A stretch of DNA of 64,000 bases, taken from assembly GCA_021018995.1 (NCBI GenBank), contig CM037589.1:9687001-9751000 (forward strand), read 5' to 3'. Each line of letters opens with the position of its first letter. Position 1 is the stretch's first letter. Shown in pieces: positions 10,964-24,180 of this stretch. A program made the position numbers and the translations under genes. The notes beneath the pieces are model-generated. The model was not told the origin of the DNA. It saw only the letters and a program-made list of their open reading frames with translations, and did no database searches. The stretch is from Chloranthus sessilifolius. Its lineage: Eukaryota > Streptophyta > Magnoliopsida > Chloranthales > Chloranthaceae.

Positions 10964-12480
10964 GGCTCTTGCCCTCCCATTCTACACACCATTCAATAAT
11001 AATTTTTTGTTTATTCTATATGAAAAACTCGAGGTTAGCTCTAAGATTCGAAATAGAGCAGAGTTGCACTCTAGGTATCTGGCTCATAGAACCGCGACTC
11101 TCTTCTAGAAGTTTCGTAGAGCAGTCAAGCACGGTGGGGCTGGCCCACTTGCTTCAATTTCCGAGTTAGTATGACGAGAAAAAAAACTAGTCTTAGATCC
11201 AACCCTTAGGAAACCTCTGTCGAAATTTCTAGCATAGGGCTAATGAGATCCATAACCCCTCCTCATATTTTCAAAATTGCCATAGCCTCAAATCAATTTG
11301 CCCAAGGGAGCCAACAGAGGGTACTCGGGAATGAGGCCAATTCTCCTGAACATAACAGGCTAACACCCCCTTTTTAGATTAAACCCACTTAGGATTAGAA
11401 AACCCTAATTAGTTAAAACCTTAAACAACTTTAGCTGCTAAAGCCGGCAAATCGACATTTAAAATAGGAGTCCAACTCACAAACCCCCATTTATCCTCGC
11501 GATTTATTAATAACGCTCTACAGCGTCGATAAATTTATAAATGGCTATCACAATAGATACATTTAAGTTCAGTTGCAACAAATAATTGTTTCCTACAGGT
11601 GCATTAAAAAACACCCTTTTCTTTCATTGCTTTTATTATTTTCCACTCACCTTTGCAGACGAAGTCCACCTGTGACTGATTTGGAACCATTTTTTGGGAT
11701 CCGAAAGAGTCCTCGAAAACGCGTACCAACAATGATTTGATACCAGAACGATGACGATTTTAGATCAGAGCGATGGCGATTTGATATCAGAGCAGTGATG
11801 ATTTTTTAACAGAGCGATGACAATTTGTTATTAGAGCGATGACGATTCATCATTTGATCGGTTCATTATTGGACCGTTTTCAATTCACTAGTCGAGAGAT
11901 GACGATTTATTACTTGATTGGTGACGATTCATTAGTTGAGTCTATCATCAAATTTGATAGTTGACTGTGTTGAATCAAATGGTAGAGAGCAAGTGTTATG
12001 CTGATCTTTGACACCTATGATCTTTACATTGTAGCTTTCAAATCGAACGAGTTAGATGGTGGATGCATTGAATCACACGATGGAGATCGTTTTTCAATAC
12101 AATCTTCTACATGATGGATCATGAGATCTTGGGCATGCCATTAGACTGTCGATTTTTTTAGTTCACATTGCACACATTCCTAAGAAGTTACCCAAAAGCC
12201 AAATGGTGTAGACGCGCGATCATCTTAGGGTCTTTATCGTGTGATTCGAAGCAGTCAATGGTGTAGCGGCGATAAGGGTGGGATGTAAAAGGATGATTTC
12301 GTGATGTGTTTAGAACTGTCCAAATAAAAAACCCTTGATTTCACAACCTTTTATAGGCTCTTGGGGTACTTTTGACATTTTAGATGTTTGGGTAACGGCT
12401 CAGATTAAACCTGGTTGGTTAGGTGAAAGGGGAAATTATAGGGTATCTAGCGCAAAAGGGTAAAATGGCTGGGTCAATCG

Positions 12481-13086
12481 TAGAAATTTGATTCGTTGTT
12501 TTAAACTATGTGGAAGAGCAACTTTTCTTGTGGAAGTAATGGCTCCCATTTTAAGTCTAGGCCCCATCAATTTTCTCAAATGGTACCTCTATTAGCACCT
12601 ACCGTTTTATTGAAAACACTCACAGCTTTGGGTATAAGGGAAAAAATACTTCTATTTTATCTTAGTCCTCTATAAAAGGGCAATTTCTAAGTTATTTATA
12701 TTTGGGCAGTTGGGCACCAACCTTTTTTCCCTTCTGCTTCTTGTTACTTAATTGCAGCAACCTGAAACTCTCTTGGTACCTATCAAAATCCTCTTGAAAC
12801 TCATTGGAAATCCAACCGAAACTCTTGTGAAACACACCAACAATTCTCTTGAAAACTACCCAAAACCTTCCTAAAAAACACTTAGAAACCCTCATTGCCA
12901 TCGTCCACATGACTACCAGAGTTAAGGAAGAAAAAGACATCATCGTCATTACCGGTTGATTTCTGGTCGGTATGAAAAAGGTTTCGATTTAGGGTTTTAA
13001 TTTGAGGAGGAAGACGAAGCGGGTGCTCTTTTTGTTTAGGATTAAAAAAAAAAAAAAAAAAAAAAAAGTGAGTGCACTTCAGTAAT
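12481..13086. other. Intergenic, with a 24-bp A run
   Basis: No supported gene. An uninterrupted A run at 13044-13067 could be an old retroposon tail, but no element body was recognised. Confidence 0.4.
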
Positions 13087-13095
13087 TTTGAAATA

Positions 13096-13917
13096 GGGAA
13101 ATTTATGGGATCGACTCTGTCAGATACACCTTTCTCGTTAGAGACCCTATATTTTCACTTTTACCCAAACCGACCAGCTTTAAACCAACCCTGTTCCAGC
13201 TAGCAAGAAAAGTCTTAAATACCCCTTCTTACATTTTTATCGTTCTACATAGTTTAAAATTTTAAAATTTACACTTTTTTATATTTACGCGATGTGAAGC
13301 AACATCTATGACGTCTGATTTGAAGGCCACAATATAAAGATCGATGGTGCCAAAGATTGGCATGAAAAATAAGCGAAATTGCCTCTTTAACTAAAAAAAC
13401 GAAAAAAAAACGTCGATAACGATTGCTTAGGACAGCATTATCGATTGTATAGGCAGTTGATAACGACTGTCCCAGACCGTCATTATCGACTGTATAGACA
13501 GTCGTTTTCGACTATATAAATAATCGGTAATAATGCCTAGAACGATCGTTATCATTTGTATAAGCGATCTATCTTATCCTAAGTAGTCTTTTTTATTTTA
13601 TTTTATTTTATTTTTTTGGTTAAAAAGGCGATTTCGCCTATTTTTCGTATCAATCTTTGGCACCATCGATCTTTATATTATGACCTTCAAATCAGACGCC
13701 ATAAATATTGTTTCATATCACATAAATATAAAAGAGTGTAATTTTCAAAATTTTAAATTATGTAGAACGATAAAAATGTAAGAAAGGATATTTAAAACTT
13801 TTCCAATTAGTTGAAACTGGATTGACTTAAAGATGGTCGAATTGGTTAAAGGTAAAAATATAGGGTCTCTAAGGGGAACAGGTGCATATGACAAAGTCGA
13901 TCCCCCGTAAATATTCC
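13096..13917. mobile_element. Mutator-like non-autonomous element, copy B, 822 bp
   Basis: Perfect 9-bp target duplications TTTGAAATA flank it (13087-13095 and 13918-13926), the hallmark length of Mutator insertions. Long terminal inverted repeats of about 290 bp begin GGGAAATTTATGGGATCGAC on the left and GGAATATTTACGGGGGATCG on the right (reverse complement). The centre holds further inverted motifs around CGATAACGA/TCGTTATC. It has no transposase and ends about 330 bp before the start codon of the hydrolase gene. Confidence 0.85.
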
Positions 13918-13926
13918 TTTGAAATA

Positions 13927-14246
13927 ATAAGTAGGTGCTTTTAGGAGATGGGTCCTTTCATTGAAGCAGTGGCACGAACAGAAGTACCAACCCAAATTCG
14001 CTGCGCAACTAGCCAACTGCACGCTATGCGTGCCTAAGACGCTTCGTACTCGTATACGCTCAAGATTAAATCTCAACCGTTCAATTCTCCACGTGCCAAT
14101 ACTCTTAACCGCGAACAACAACGTTTAGAGGAGTGATTTTTCGCACTAAAAACCGCCCTTTCCCACGCGTTCCTGGAACTCGGTCGTTTGATTTCTCTCG
14201 CTCTCTGCAATTTTTTTCCCTTTTATTCCAAGCGAAGGGCATCGAG
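13927..14246 (+). promoter_or_regulatory. Probable promoter and 5' UTR of the hydrolase gene
   Basis: This is the GC-richer stretch between the Mutator-like element and the first exon. It contains a G-box core CACGTG at 14090-14095 and no clear TATA box. The frame upstream of the chosen start is open but has no ATG. Assignment rests on position. Confidence 0.4.
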
Positions 14247-14446
14247 ATGGAGACCACGAAGCTTCCCGAAAATGGAAGGTTTTCCGATTCCGATTCGAGA
14301 AGTACCCGATCTTCTTTGCTATTTTTGGGAACTGGTTGTTCAAGCTCGGTTCCCAATGCAATGTGTTTGATACAGCCGAGCGATCCTCCGTGCGAAGTCT
14401 GCACCAGATCCCTTTCTGTTCCTCCTGATCGCAACCCTAACTACAG
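14247..14446 (+). CDS. Hydrolase exon 1 (residues 1-67)
   Basis: Holds the [13 protein letters not shown] loop and Cys49/Cys52. It ends ...AACTACAG followed by donor GTTCCT, splitting an Arg codon after two bases. It is the first in-frame ATG. Confidence 0.9.
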
Positions 14447-17400
14447 GTTCCTGCATTTTATTAATTTTGAGAACTGCTATGGTTAATAAGCATTATCATT
14501 GCGCTTTTCTTGTTTGATTTGAGCTTAGTCTAAATTGGATATCTGTGAATGTGGTTCAAATTCGGGTTGTTTCATCAAATTTTCATTACTGAACTGGAGA
14601 TCTGTGAATGTGCAATTCGGACAGCCGGTTGGTTGGATTATGTTGAAATGAGAGAGTGTATGATTACTAGATAAGAGCCTAAAACCCAATTAGGAGAATT
14701 AGTAATTCGATAAAAGGCTGATAAGTATGTAAAATAAATTGAGATTGACTCTGATCACCTACATAATGGAGAACATTCTCACTGGCATCTTTTAGGCCAT
14801 GCGGTGCCATATGTCACATATCACTTCGTTAGAGTTGTTGGATATCGTGCAAAATTTACTTTGCCCAAAAAAGTATCCATCATTGGATCTATACCATCCA
14901 ATCAGACAACTTTAATATGGACCCTACATTAAATATGACCAACCGTTTGTATTGAAGTTTGTAGTAAAATGCCATGATCAAATGGTTCAAATCGTCTTAT
15001 GGGCCCCCTTTTTAGGCTGATATATGTTGACATGATGTTCTGCTACTTGGACGACTTGGACTGGACAAACATGTGTCACATGGGATAAAAAGTGTATTTT
15101 TGAGTGGTGTATCAATTGATGTAGCCAAAAAAATTCAAAACGGCATTTTGTCAATATGACAGATTTGGTTGAGACTGGATATTTTAGGACTGAAAATGAT
15201 ACTTGTATGTCATTATTCTAGCAACACTAGTTAGAGACAGTAGAAATTCAATTGTTAACTGGTAGTCAAATGTACGATTTAAGCATGAAAATGATTCATA
15301 AATATGGATGGTAGTGTAACTTAGATTTTCTAGGATCACTGAATTAGATTAGGCCATCTATAGCCTATGTAGTTGAGGGAATTCAGATGATGCACTTACA
15401 ATTCAAGAGTTAAACGTTTGAATGTAGACTGTAGAGTCTAGTATTTTAGGTGTATATAAGAAACCTGTAATACAGACCGGAGTTCTTTCTACTGTGTTAG
15501 AAAGATTTCCATGCTAATAGAAGGATATGGTGATGTAAATCAGAACTGATATTTCAATGAGACTAAAAAGCATGAGAAACATCTCAGTAGCTTAAAAGTG
15601 AATGTTGAACTTAATATTTAACAGGTCTATAACTTATATATAATATGTTTCATAAACTATAGGAACACACTCTATAGATTCACCTATATGAGCGTGGAAT
15701 GGGATCCACTTACTGTGAGATTAAAGGTCTTTCTCTATAGAACTTATGAAAATCAGGATGAAGAACTAGGCTGAAATGTGCTAACTTTTAACAACACAAT
15801 CTTATACCCGTAAACATTGTGTATAATATATTTGGTTTAGTTGATGAAGTCCCTCGTTCAAGACTCTAATTTGTTGAAGGCTTGAAGCTCTTTTATAAAC
15901 CTTAACACATCTACGTTAAATGAGGGTTTAAATTAAATCAAACTTTAAAAACTGCAATTTTTAAAAAAGTCATATAGATGATGTTTAGGCACAATTTATC
16001 TTGGTGAATGTTTGATAACATTCCTAATGCCCAGTAACTTGCTAAACATGCCAAAATATTGTTTTTATAGTTTTTCCTTTGTGTTTCTAGCATATACATT
16101 GTGTACAATTGTTTGAGCAAAACATCAAAACCATATTATTTTAGAACTAGCATTAGGTTTCTCATTAAAACCATAGTATTTTAATTGTTTTACTTGTATT
16201 TTAATTGTTTAGGAATGATGAAAGAACTTGACACTTGTGTTAGAATTCCTAGACAACCGATGTTCGTCCACGTCTTTTTTTGGTTCCATTAGTCCCTTGT
16301 GTCCATTATTTATTTGCTATTAAATCACGCTGTTTGTGATTCATTGAAAAAAGTCATAACTTTTTGCGTTGCAATACATCACTCCTTATTGAAAAAGGTC
16401 TACATCTAATCATATATGAATAAAAACTTACGAAATCTGTTTTTTTCAGGTGCAATACATCCCTCCTTATTGATTATTCCCTTGAGGATGGTGAGCACAA
16501 TTATATATTGATCGATGTTGGAAAGACCTTTAGGGAGCAAGTGCTACGGTGGTTTACTCACTATAAGATTCCTCGGGTGGATTCCGTGAGTTTAATGCTA
16601 ATTAATATTATTGTTTCCATGTATTGAATCTGTTAAATGCATTACATTTGTATGGAAAGTGTTTGAAAATTTATGTCTCTATGCTTCTAGCTGAATTTCT
16701 ATTTAACGAAATCAAATAGATGTTTGGTTCTCTATTGTAGAAAGCCCTACCTATGAGGGGTAGCTGCTTAGACATAGTCTGCTCACGCTTTGCAGGCCTT
16801 GGTTACAATGAATGTAGGTATACTAGGTTTTTTGAGGCTATCAAGGTGGCGATGCCTAGGGCTGTCCACAGCAAAATTGCAGTGAGGCTAGTAAATACCA
16901 CCAAAAGTTCATTTTTCCTTCTTTTTTAGAAAAATATTGACTCTAACTCTTATAAACTATCATCCTTAAATCTTAAAAAAAAAGAAAACAAAAACCATTC
17001 TATTGCCCAACTGGTGATCCATTTGGGTGAAGGTCAATCTCCTGAAAACTCTATTTTTCTGATCTTTTACAGATATATCTGAATGATAGTGAATCAAATT
17101 AATTTCTCTAATGTTGTTTTTAAATTTTTGTAGTCAGATCAATCAACTTAGATTTGCTTATATTGATCAGTTGATGTCCCTAAATTTCAAAAACTTAATT
17201 GTTATGTTTTCAGAACCAAATGAAATACTTGTGACTGAATTTTTCCTGTTTAATTTGTTAGTTATTAGTTGGTACTTGTTACTTTACTCTTTCTCTGTGA
17301 TATTTGATGTTTTTTTTTTTTTTTTTTTGATGGTTGATGTTCAATAAGTAGGTAAAGACATTTTAATCATTATTTGTTAACTTTTTCCCCTCACATTTAT

Positions 17401-20391
17401 CGTTGTGAGCATATAATTTATTATTATTTTTTTTATAGGTAAGCTGGTATTGAACATACAACCTCAAGGTTGCAATATTGTGAACCTTCTGTTTGTTATG
17501 GATCATTTGAAGTGTACTGAAACATATAAAAAAATAAAATTACACCATTCCTAGACTTCATCACCTAAGCGTCACCTAGTCTCTCCTAAGACCCTCCTCG
17601 CGCTCAAGGGGGTTCACTGCCTAGGTCCCTCAGCCTACCACTTCTACCAACCGTGGATTTTTCTTATAAAATTCTAAAATACAAGAATGTACATGAGAAG
17701 CACAAATATTTTTGTGTGGATGACAGGACAAGCACATGGCCCTATATCTTGACTTGACTTAAATACCATATCATGATGTCGAAGCTTCTTTAATTGATCA
17801 GGGACTTGGAAACTTTCTACAACTTTCCTATGTCGGTATTTGTAGATATAGGCCTTTCGGCCAATAGGGAATCACAACCTGGTAATGAGGATCTACTGAG
17901 AACCAAAATATAAATGGCCTTTGGTCAGATCCATCTTAGATACCAGGCAAGAACTATGATTACGCATCAGGAAGGGGTTAGGCATTGGCTTTGCCTGTCT
18001 TGGATGGTGTCAAGTTACTTGGGTCGAGAAAAAAGAAAGTATAAACTGCAAGGGATAGGTCTCCACAATTAGGCCATCCTTCGAGACGAATCAAGCGAAG
18101 CGGTGGCTAGCTAAAGGAGAATTAGCATGAAATAACCAGTAGAGTTTCCTCTTATCGAAAGAAATTGGACCTTTAACTTGCACTGCTACTGAAGTTCCGA
18201 CAGAGCAACTCTAGCAGTGGCGAGAGAAAAAAAGAACAAAGAAAGTAAGTTTAATAGATCAAATAAAAGGATGTAACCGCTCCCATGGAGTTACCGATGT
18301 CGCACTTCATTGCTTCAAATCATGATCACCAAGTTTATGGATATGAATTTTATGTTGGTTTAAGCTCTGTTTCTGCTATGAGAGAGGGTTCGGTTAAGTG
18401 ACGAAGGATTCTAAAGGGCTGGAATTCGGAAAAGTAAAGGATTTAAAAGATGAGAATAGGGATTTGGTTCTCTAAATTAAGTAATTCCGACTCCGACATG
18501 AGTTTATAAAGAATTGGATAAGGTGTGTACCATTGCATGCGTGACAAATGTCAAGCATTCATTGGTTTATCAAGAAGTCTGAGGAGTATGGTATTTCTCT
18601 AAGAAAAGCTCAATTGAGTTTGTAAAATATGTAAATCATCCAAGGAGGTTTCTAGAAGAGGGACAAGTTATAGGGGGAATTTTATGAAAAGGTTGGTGTG
18701 AGAGGTAAAATAGACAATTCTATATGATTCTATGGATTAGTGAGTTGGAATAGGTTAGGTTAAGATAATGGGATGCATTTAGGGAGGTTAATTGAGATCT
18801 AAAGGGATTAAAATTGGAATTTGCTTTTGATTGATGGAAGTCAAGAATTTCCAAAAATTTGATGGCTTGAGATATTGAAGGGATGAAATTGGGGTTTGGG
18901 ATTTAAGTAAGGCGTAAAAGGGTAGTAAGAGTGGAAAATTGGATCAAACAGAGGTAAAAAATAATCTTGGTAAAAGGATTAAAATTGAAATCTGGTTTTG
19001 ATAGATGGAAGTCAAGAATTTCCAAAAATTTGATGGCTTGAGATGTTGAAGGGATGAAATTGGGGTTTGGGATTTAACTAAGGCATAAAAGGGTAGTAAG
19101 AGTGGAAAATTGGATCAAACAGAGGTCAAGAAATCAATTGTCGTCAAATTTCTTGAAATAACCTGTACTCTGAATTTTTTCTAAAATGCTCTACATTACC
19201 TACCATCTGTATGACCCATGCTAGTATTATACCTAGCGTGGGAATCACACACACTAAGCATAAAACTGTATATAAAATAAAGGTGAGTATTACGATTTGC
19301 CATAGTTGTTCTTTGATCAAGGACGTTTGGTGATCATATTTGGTGACTGAATATTCTGTCTTCAAGGTTTGAGAAGGCCAAGCAGAATGCTATTGTTCCT
19401 TGTATGATTCGAACTTAGACTTTAGAATCTCTATCTTATCACTGTTTCTCACTGACAACATAGGTTCGAATTTTCATGTAATTGATACTCACCTCAGTTG
19501 AAGGTCAAAATTAACTTAAACTCATTTTAAATGCAGATTATATTGACTCATGAGCATGCGGATGCAGTTCTTGGCCTGGACGATATACGGGCAGTACAAC
19601 CATTTAGTCCTACAAATGATATTGCTCCCACTCCCATTTACCTCACTCAGTTTGCAATGGACAGGTATTTGCAATCCTATCTCATTTAAACATGCCATGC
19701 CTGGTTATTATTTTCATTCTCAAAAATAACTAGTGTCCATGCTACTACCGAAGCTTGCCTTAATCTTTTTCATTGTAAGAAGTAATAATGTGCCTTACCT
19801 CATGCATTGGTTGTCAGTAACATGTTATTGTTAGTTTGGATGATAAAAATTGAGGTGGCTGATCTCCAACTGAATTTCTATTTCTTTGCTTGGATTTTCA
19901 GAGCACAAAATTCTCATTTTTGTCCTCTTTCAAAAAAACTGCCTATTATGCCTGTTCCTGCATTTGCCTGACATATATATTTTGTACCTTTGAGACAGCA
20001 TTGCCATCAAATTTCCGTACTTAGTTCAGAAAAAACTAAAAGAAGGTCAGGAAGTTAGACGGGTCACTCAGCTTGACTGGAAAATTATTGAGAGTCACCA
20101 TGAGAAGCCATTTGTTGCATCAGGCCTACAGTTTGTTCCTTTGCCAGTTAGTTGCCCCAATTCTGTCTCCCTGATTTGTGACATTTTACTTGTGATTTAT
20201 GTTGTTTCTAATTGCTCAGGCATGAATGCAGGTGATGCATGGAGAGGATTATATTTGCTTAGGATTTCTTTTTGGAGAAAAATCAAGAATTGCATATATA
20301 TCTGATGTTTCACGTTTCCCTGCAAGCACTGAATATGGTACATCTCGCTAAATTTTTATGCTATTCAAACTATATATATATATATATATAT

Positions 20392-20438
<47 letters not shown>

Positions 20439-20790
20439 CTAGACCTGTGCGCTAGGGTTGAATGCTAGGAAACCATTTGGGTATCACGTGGCACCTCACT
20501 ACCAAAGTGGGACGCTTTCCCTTCTAGGGTTCAACCCTTCCGTTGGGTTTAGGAAAAAAAATAAATATATATCACCGTGATCAACAGTGATGGAAATGAA
20601 TGGTTACACTGTTTGTTGTTAAAACCGTTGACCATTGCTGGTCACACAATGCTCAATTTTTTAAACAGTTTTTAGTTTATTTTTTTAATTGATCATCCCT
20701 ACATCCCCATCACATCCAACCACAAGTTTGGGTGCCACGTGAACCCAAACAAACTTTTCCTTAAGGAAGGGCTCTAGGGTTCGTAGCCTC

Positions 20791-20829
<39 letters not shown>

Positions 20830-23222
20830 CATCATCGTCATCATCTCCTTATCCCATCTATTTGGGTTGGCTGTGACTCTTTTTTCTCCACTCATTTCTA
20901 TTTAGGGCTAAATTCTCCATTACTCGGCACTCCTTTGTTCTCACAACATCCCTCTGAGCCTTCACTTGCTTCCTCTACTCTTAATTTGCATCGGTAATGT
21001 AGCGAACCAACTTCTCCCAGCATTTATTAAATGTGATAAAATGCTTCTCCGTCGCTTCAATTTCTGTAAGTTGAGCTCCGATACCCTTAATGTGCCTTCG
21101 ATAACCTGATTATTTCTCTTGTGAGGCATTTATGTTGTCTCATAAATGCTTTCATTCATCGAAGGCTTCGATGAACATCAATGGCCACCAATCTTAATCT
21201 TAATATGGCCACTAATCTTAACATTAATTGTTGGCAATCACTTCCATTGTCGTATCTTTACTTTGATGCCCTTCATAGTGTTATAAATCAATGCTTCGAA
21301 CCCTTCCATAACATTTGTGCTGTAATGATATCTAGAGGGTGATTGAGTAACCCTAACTGTTCGTCATATTTCGATAACATCGACATGTAACCCTTAGTAG
21401 ATGTTTTACTACTTTGACCAAGTTTGACTAGTTTTGACCATGACTAACCCTTCTGATCTTAGTTCAGTTACTAATCAATTTACATGAAATAGAGACCTTG
21501 ATTGACCTTCCTATATACATGTCTTGATGAAATGTTATAAGTACATATATATAGTTGTAAAATATAATATTTATCTGGTGTGACCTGTTTCCCTTCATAA
21601 ATGCTCATTGTAATATTATTAAGTTTATTTTCTGACGAAGTAACTCTATATTCACCATATAAAGAAGCCCATGAAGTGAAATTGTCGATTTGACCTAAAT
21701 TGGAAATATTTGTTTTGCCCCTAAGGGTGACTTTTTATCAAGAACACCCTTCGACCTTACGGTTAAGCGATGTTGTAATATATCTGTATTTATTATATCG
21801 ACTTTCTTGAGTTTGATTGGGAGTGTTGTCAAATGGCTTAATTTCTCTTAAGCGATTTGGCTCGATTTCGCTTAAGCGAATAGCTTAATCGCTTAAGCGA
21901 TGACACACTTTTTTTTTTTTTTTTCAAAAAAAAAATAAAAATTTAAAATATAAAAAAAATATAAAAATAAATTAACAATAAGTATTCAAGTCTCGAAAAG
22001 GGAAAAATAGACATTCTTGCATTTAAAAAAGAAGTTTTACATACTAATATTCAAAATTATAACTTTAATTTTGATACTGAGTACTAGCAATGTACTCTAC
22101 ACATTCATTTCTAACCTATTGTGGTACATCTCCTCCAACATCATCACTAGCATTGCCGTCGTCATTGAAATCATCTCCTTCTTTACATACTCTTCTTCTT
22201 CTGTTTCGTCTTCGTCCGATCTCATTAGTATGGAATCTATATTATCTGGTTGTCTATCATCTTCTTCATCAATATGCATGTCTTGGCTGCTACTACCTCC
22301 ACTAACAGTTCGCCTCCTCCTATCAGTGGGTGCCAGACTAAGAGCCATTGCTTAAACTTGGGTTTATGTCAAATCTTCCCCATAAAAGACAGGCTCGTCT
22401 GGAGAATCAACCATCCATGGATGGTCAGCAGGCACATCATCCACACAGATGGGATCATAGAACCCTGGTTTCTCTCGCCTTGCAAGGAATCGTTCACACA
22501 ATTTTTGATTGCACTGCACGAAGACCAAGTCATTGAGCTTCTTTTCCTTTTCTTTGTGTGGATCCGTTAAACATAAGGAGTAGGACTATTAAAAACCTTG
22601 CAATTTAATTAAAATATTCATTGATTGACTTTAATTGTTTAAGACTTCAATTACCATCTCAAAAGAACTTCAATTTCGCTCACATCCGGAAGTGGCACAA
22701 GTAAGGCCAAGTATCCTAATGGCCAGTTTTTTCAAAATGGGATCCTTTGTTATCGAATCTACCCCATAAGTTGGCCATCAGTCGGCTGTAGATTAAATAG
22801 AATTGTTAGAAGTTAGAACTACTATAGTAGAAATAAAATATATTAATTAGTTTGAACTTTAGAGACTTTTAAAGCTTATACTTGGAATTTTTATAGTTCT
22901 ATGTCGGATAACTATGTCCCTTCCAAAGAATCCTTCCGCCTTTTTATAACGGTCCAACTGATGACTTATTCTATCTTGTTCACCTCTATCAGGGACCATC
23001 CTTTCTAAGCAATCAAGAAAGTCAATCATGTGAGTGGCATCCGCATCATCTCGATCCGGGTGTGCAAAGTACACTGCCGGATTAAGAATGAAAGCGGTCG
23101 AATATAGTGGAGATGCCATTTGACTTCCCCACCTCTTGTTGGTTATATCCAATACGGGTTGATATAATCTTGACTTGAATTAATTATTAGATTTTATTTT
23201 TTCTTGTGCACTCTCCATAAAA

Positions 23223-23260
<38 letters not shown>

Positions 23261-23447
23261 TATTGGTAGTTTCTCATCACCATCCACCAATCGTAACACC
23301 TCTACAATTGGTTGGGAGTCACGTAGGGTTTGTGTAACAGTGTGTCAAGGCGACGCCATGGCGCAGTGGCTCATCATATATGGTCTAATGGCGAGAGGTT
23401 AGCAAATGACAATGCCATGGCGTTGCCATAGTGCCGCCATATTTGCC

Positions 23448-23497
<50 letters not shown>

Positions 23498-23966
23498 GAG
23501 AGATAACTTTTAATTATAACTTTATAAGTTATTATATTATAATACTTGAGGCATCTTGTAAAATTGGTCATTTTACACCTTTATATACTCCAAACCCTCG
23601 ACATTTTATTTCTAGAGGATGAGATAGCTGAAGGAAAAAAGAAGAAAGAAAAAGAAGTTAGACGAAGACCGATAAGCCCTAAAATCTATTTTCTTTTTCT
23701 TTTGCCCTAAAATTTGCCCTGAAATTTGTGTTTTTTTTTTCCCTGCTTTATTACCCACAGATGCCCTAAAATTAGCTCTGAAATCTGTTTTTTTTTTTTT
23801 ACCACAGCTGCCTTAATATATATATATATATATATATATTTTTTACCACAGTTGCCTTATAAAACCAGATTTTAAGCCACAGGTGTCTTAAAATCTGATT
23901 TTTTTTATTTTTTTCCACTTTATATTAGAAACATATATATATCTTTTTTTTTTTTTGCCACAGCTG

Positions 23967-24005
<39 letters not shown>

Positions 24006-24141
24006 CTCTCTATTTATTGATATTTGTCTATGCCTGATTAATTAGTTGATTTTTTTTCTTACTCTAGAAAAAATATATGTATTAAAAAATAGTAAAAAAT
24101 TAAAAAATAATAATATTAATGATTAATAAATAAAAATAAAA

Positions 24142-24180
<39 letters not shown>

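Larger units (their letters stand above)
10312..11731 (+). mobile_element. Solo LTR (1.4 kb) with ATTATACGC hairpin array
   Basis: It starts TGTAGACACCCC and ends GTACCAACA, giving TG...CA termini. The flanks are ACGAT (10307-10311) and ATGAT (11732-11736), a 5-bp target duplication with one mismatch. Removing the segment restores the GATGACGATTTGATA pattern of the host Mutator-like element. A TATA box sits mid-element. Confidence 0.75.
9490..12480. mobile_element. Mutator-like foldback element, copy A, split by a solo LTR
   Basis: The left arm (about 9490-9950) aligns with the reverse complement of the right arm (about 12480-12000). Both share the ends AAATTTTCAGGATTGACC and AAATTTCTACGATTGACC, a CATTTTACCCTTTT block and a run near GATCTTTACATTGTA. 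The arms are recognisably related to those of copy B at 13096-13917. The inner ends carry a degenerate repeat of the form GAGCGATGACGATTTGTTAT. The middle is interrupted by the LTR at 10312-11731. Confidence 0.65.
16586..19536 (+). other. Intron 2 (2,951 bp)
   Basis: Contains a T run near 17311-17329, a possible organelle-derived patch (17850-18260) and a 171-bp-period duplication (18801-19130). Open frames in it are not supported as genes. Confidence 0.85.

Noticed and set aside
14133..14246. Upstream in-frame extension of exon 1
   Set aside because: The frame is open but contains no ATG before 14247, and the extension has no family similarity.
14105..14434. Minus-strand open frames of 71 and 109 codons opposite exon 1
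   Set aside because: They are shadows of hydrolase exon 1, which is supported by splice phase and protein motifs.
22017..22570. Plus-strand open frames of 62-112 codons
   Set aside because: They are antisense shadows of the acidic C-terminal part of the hAT transposase.
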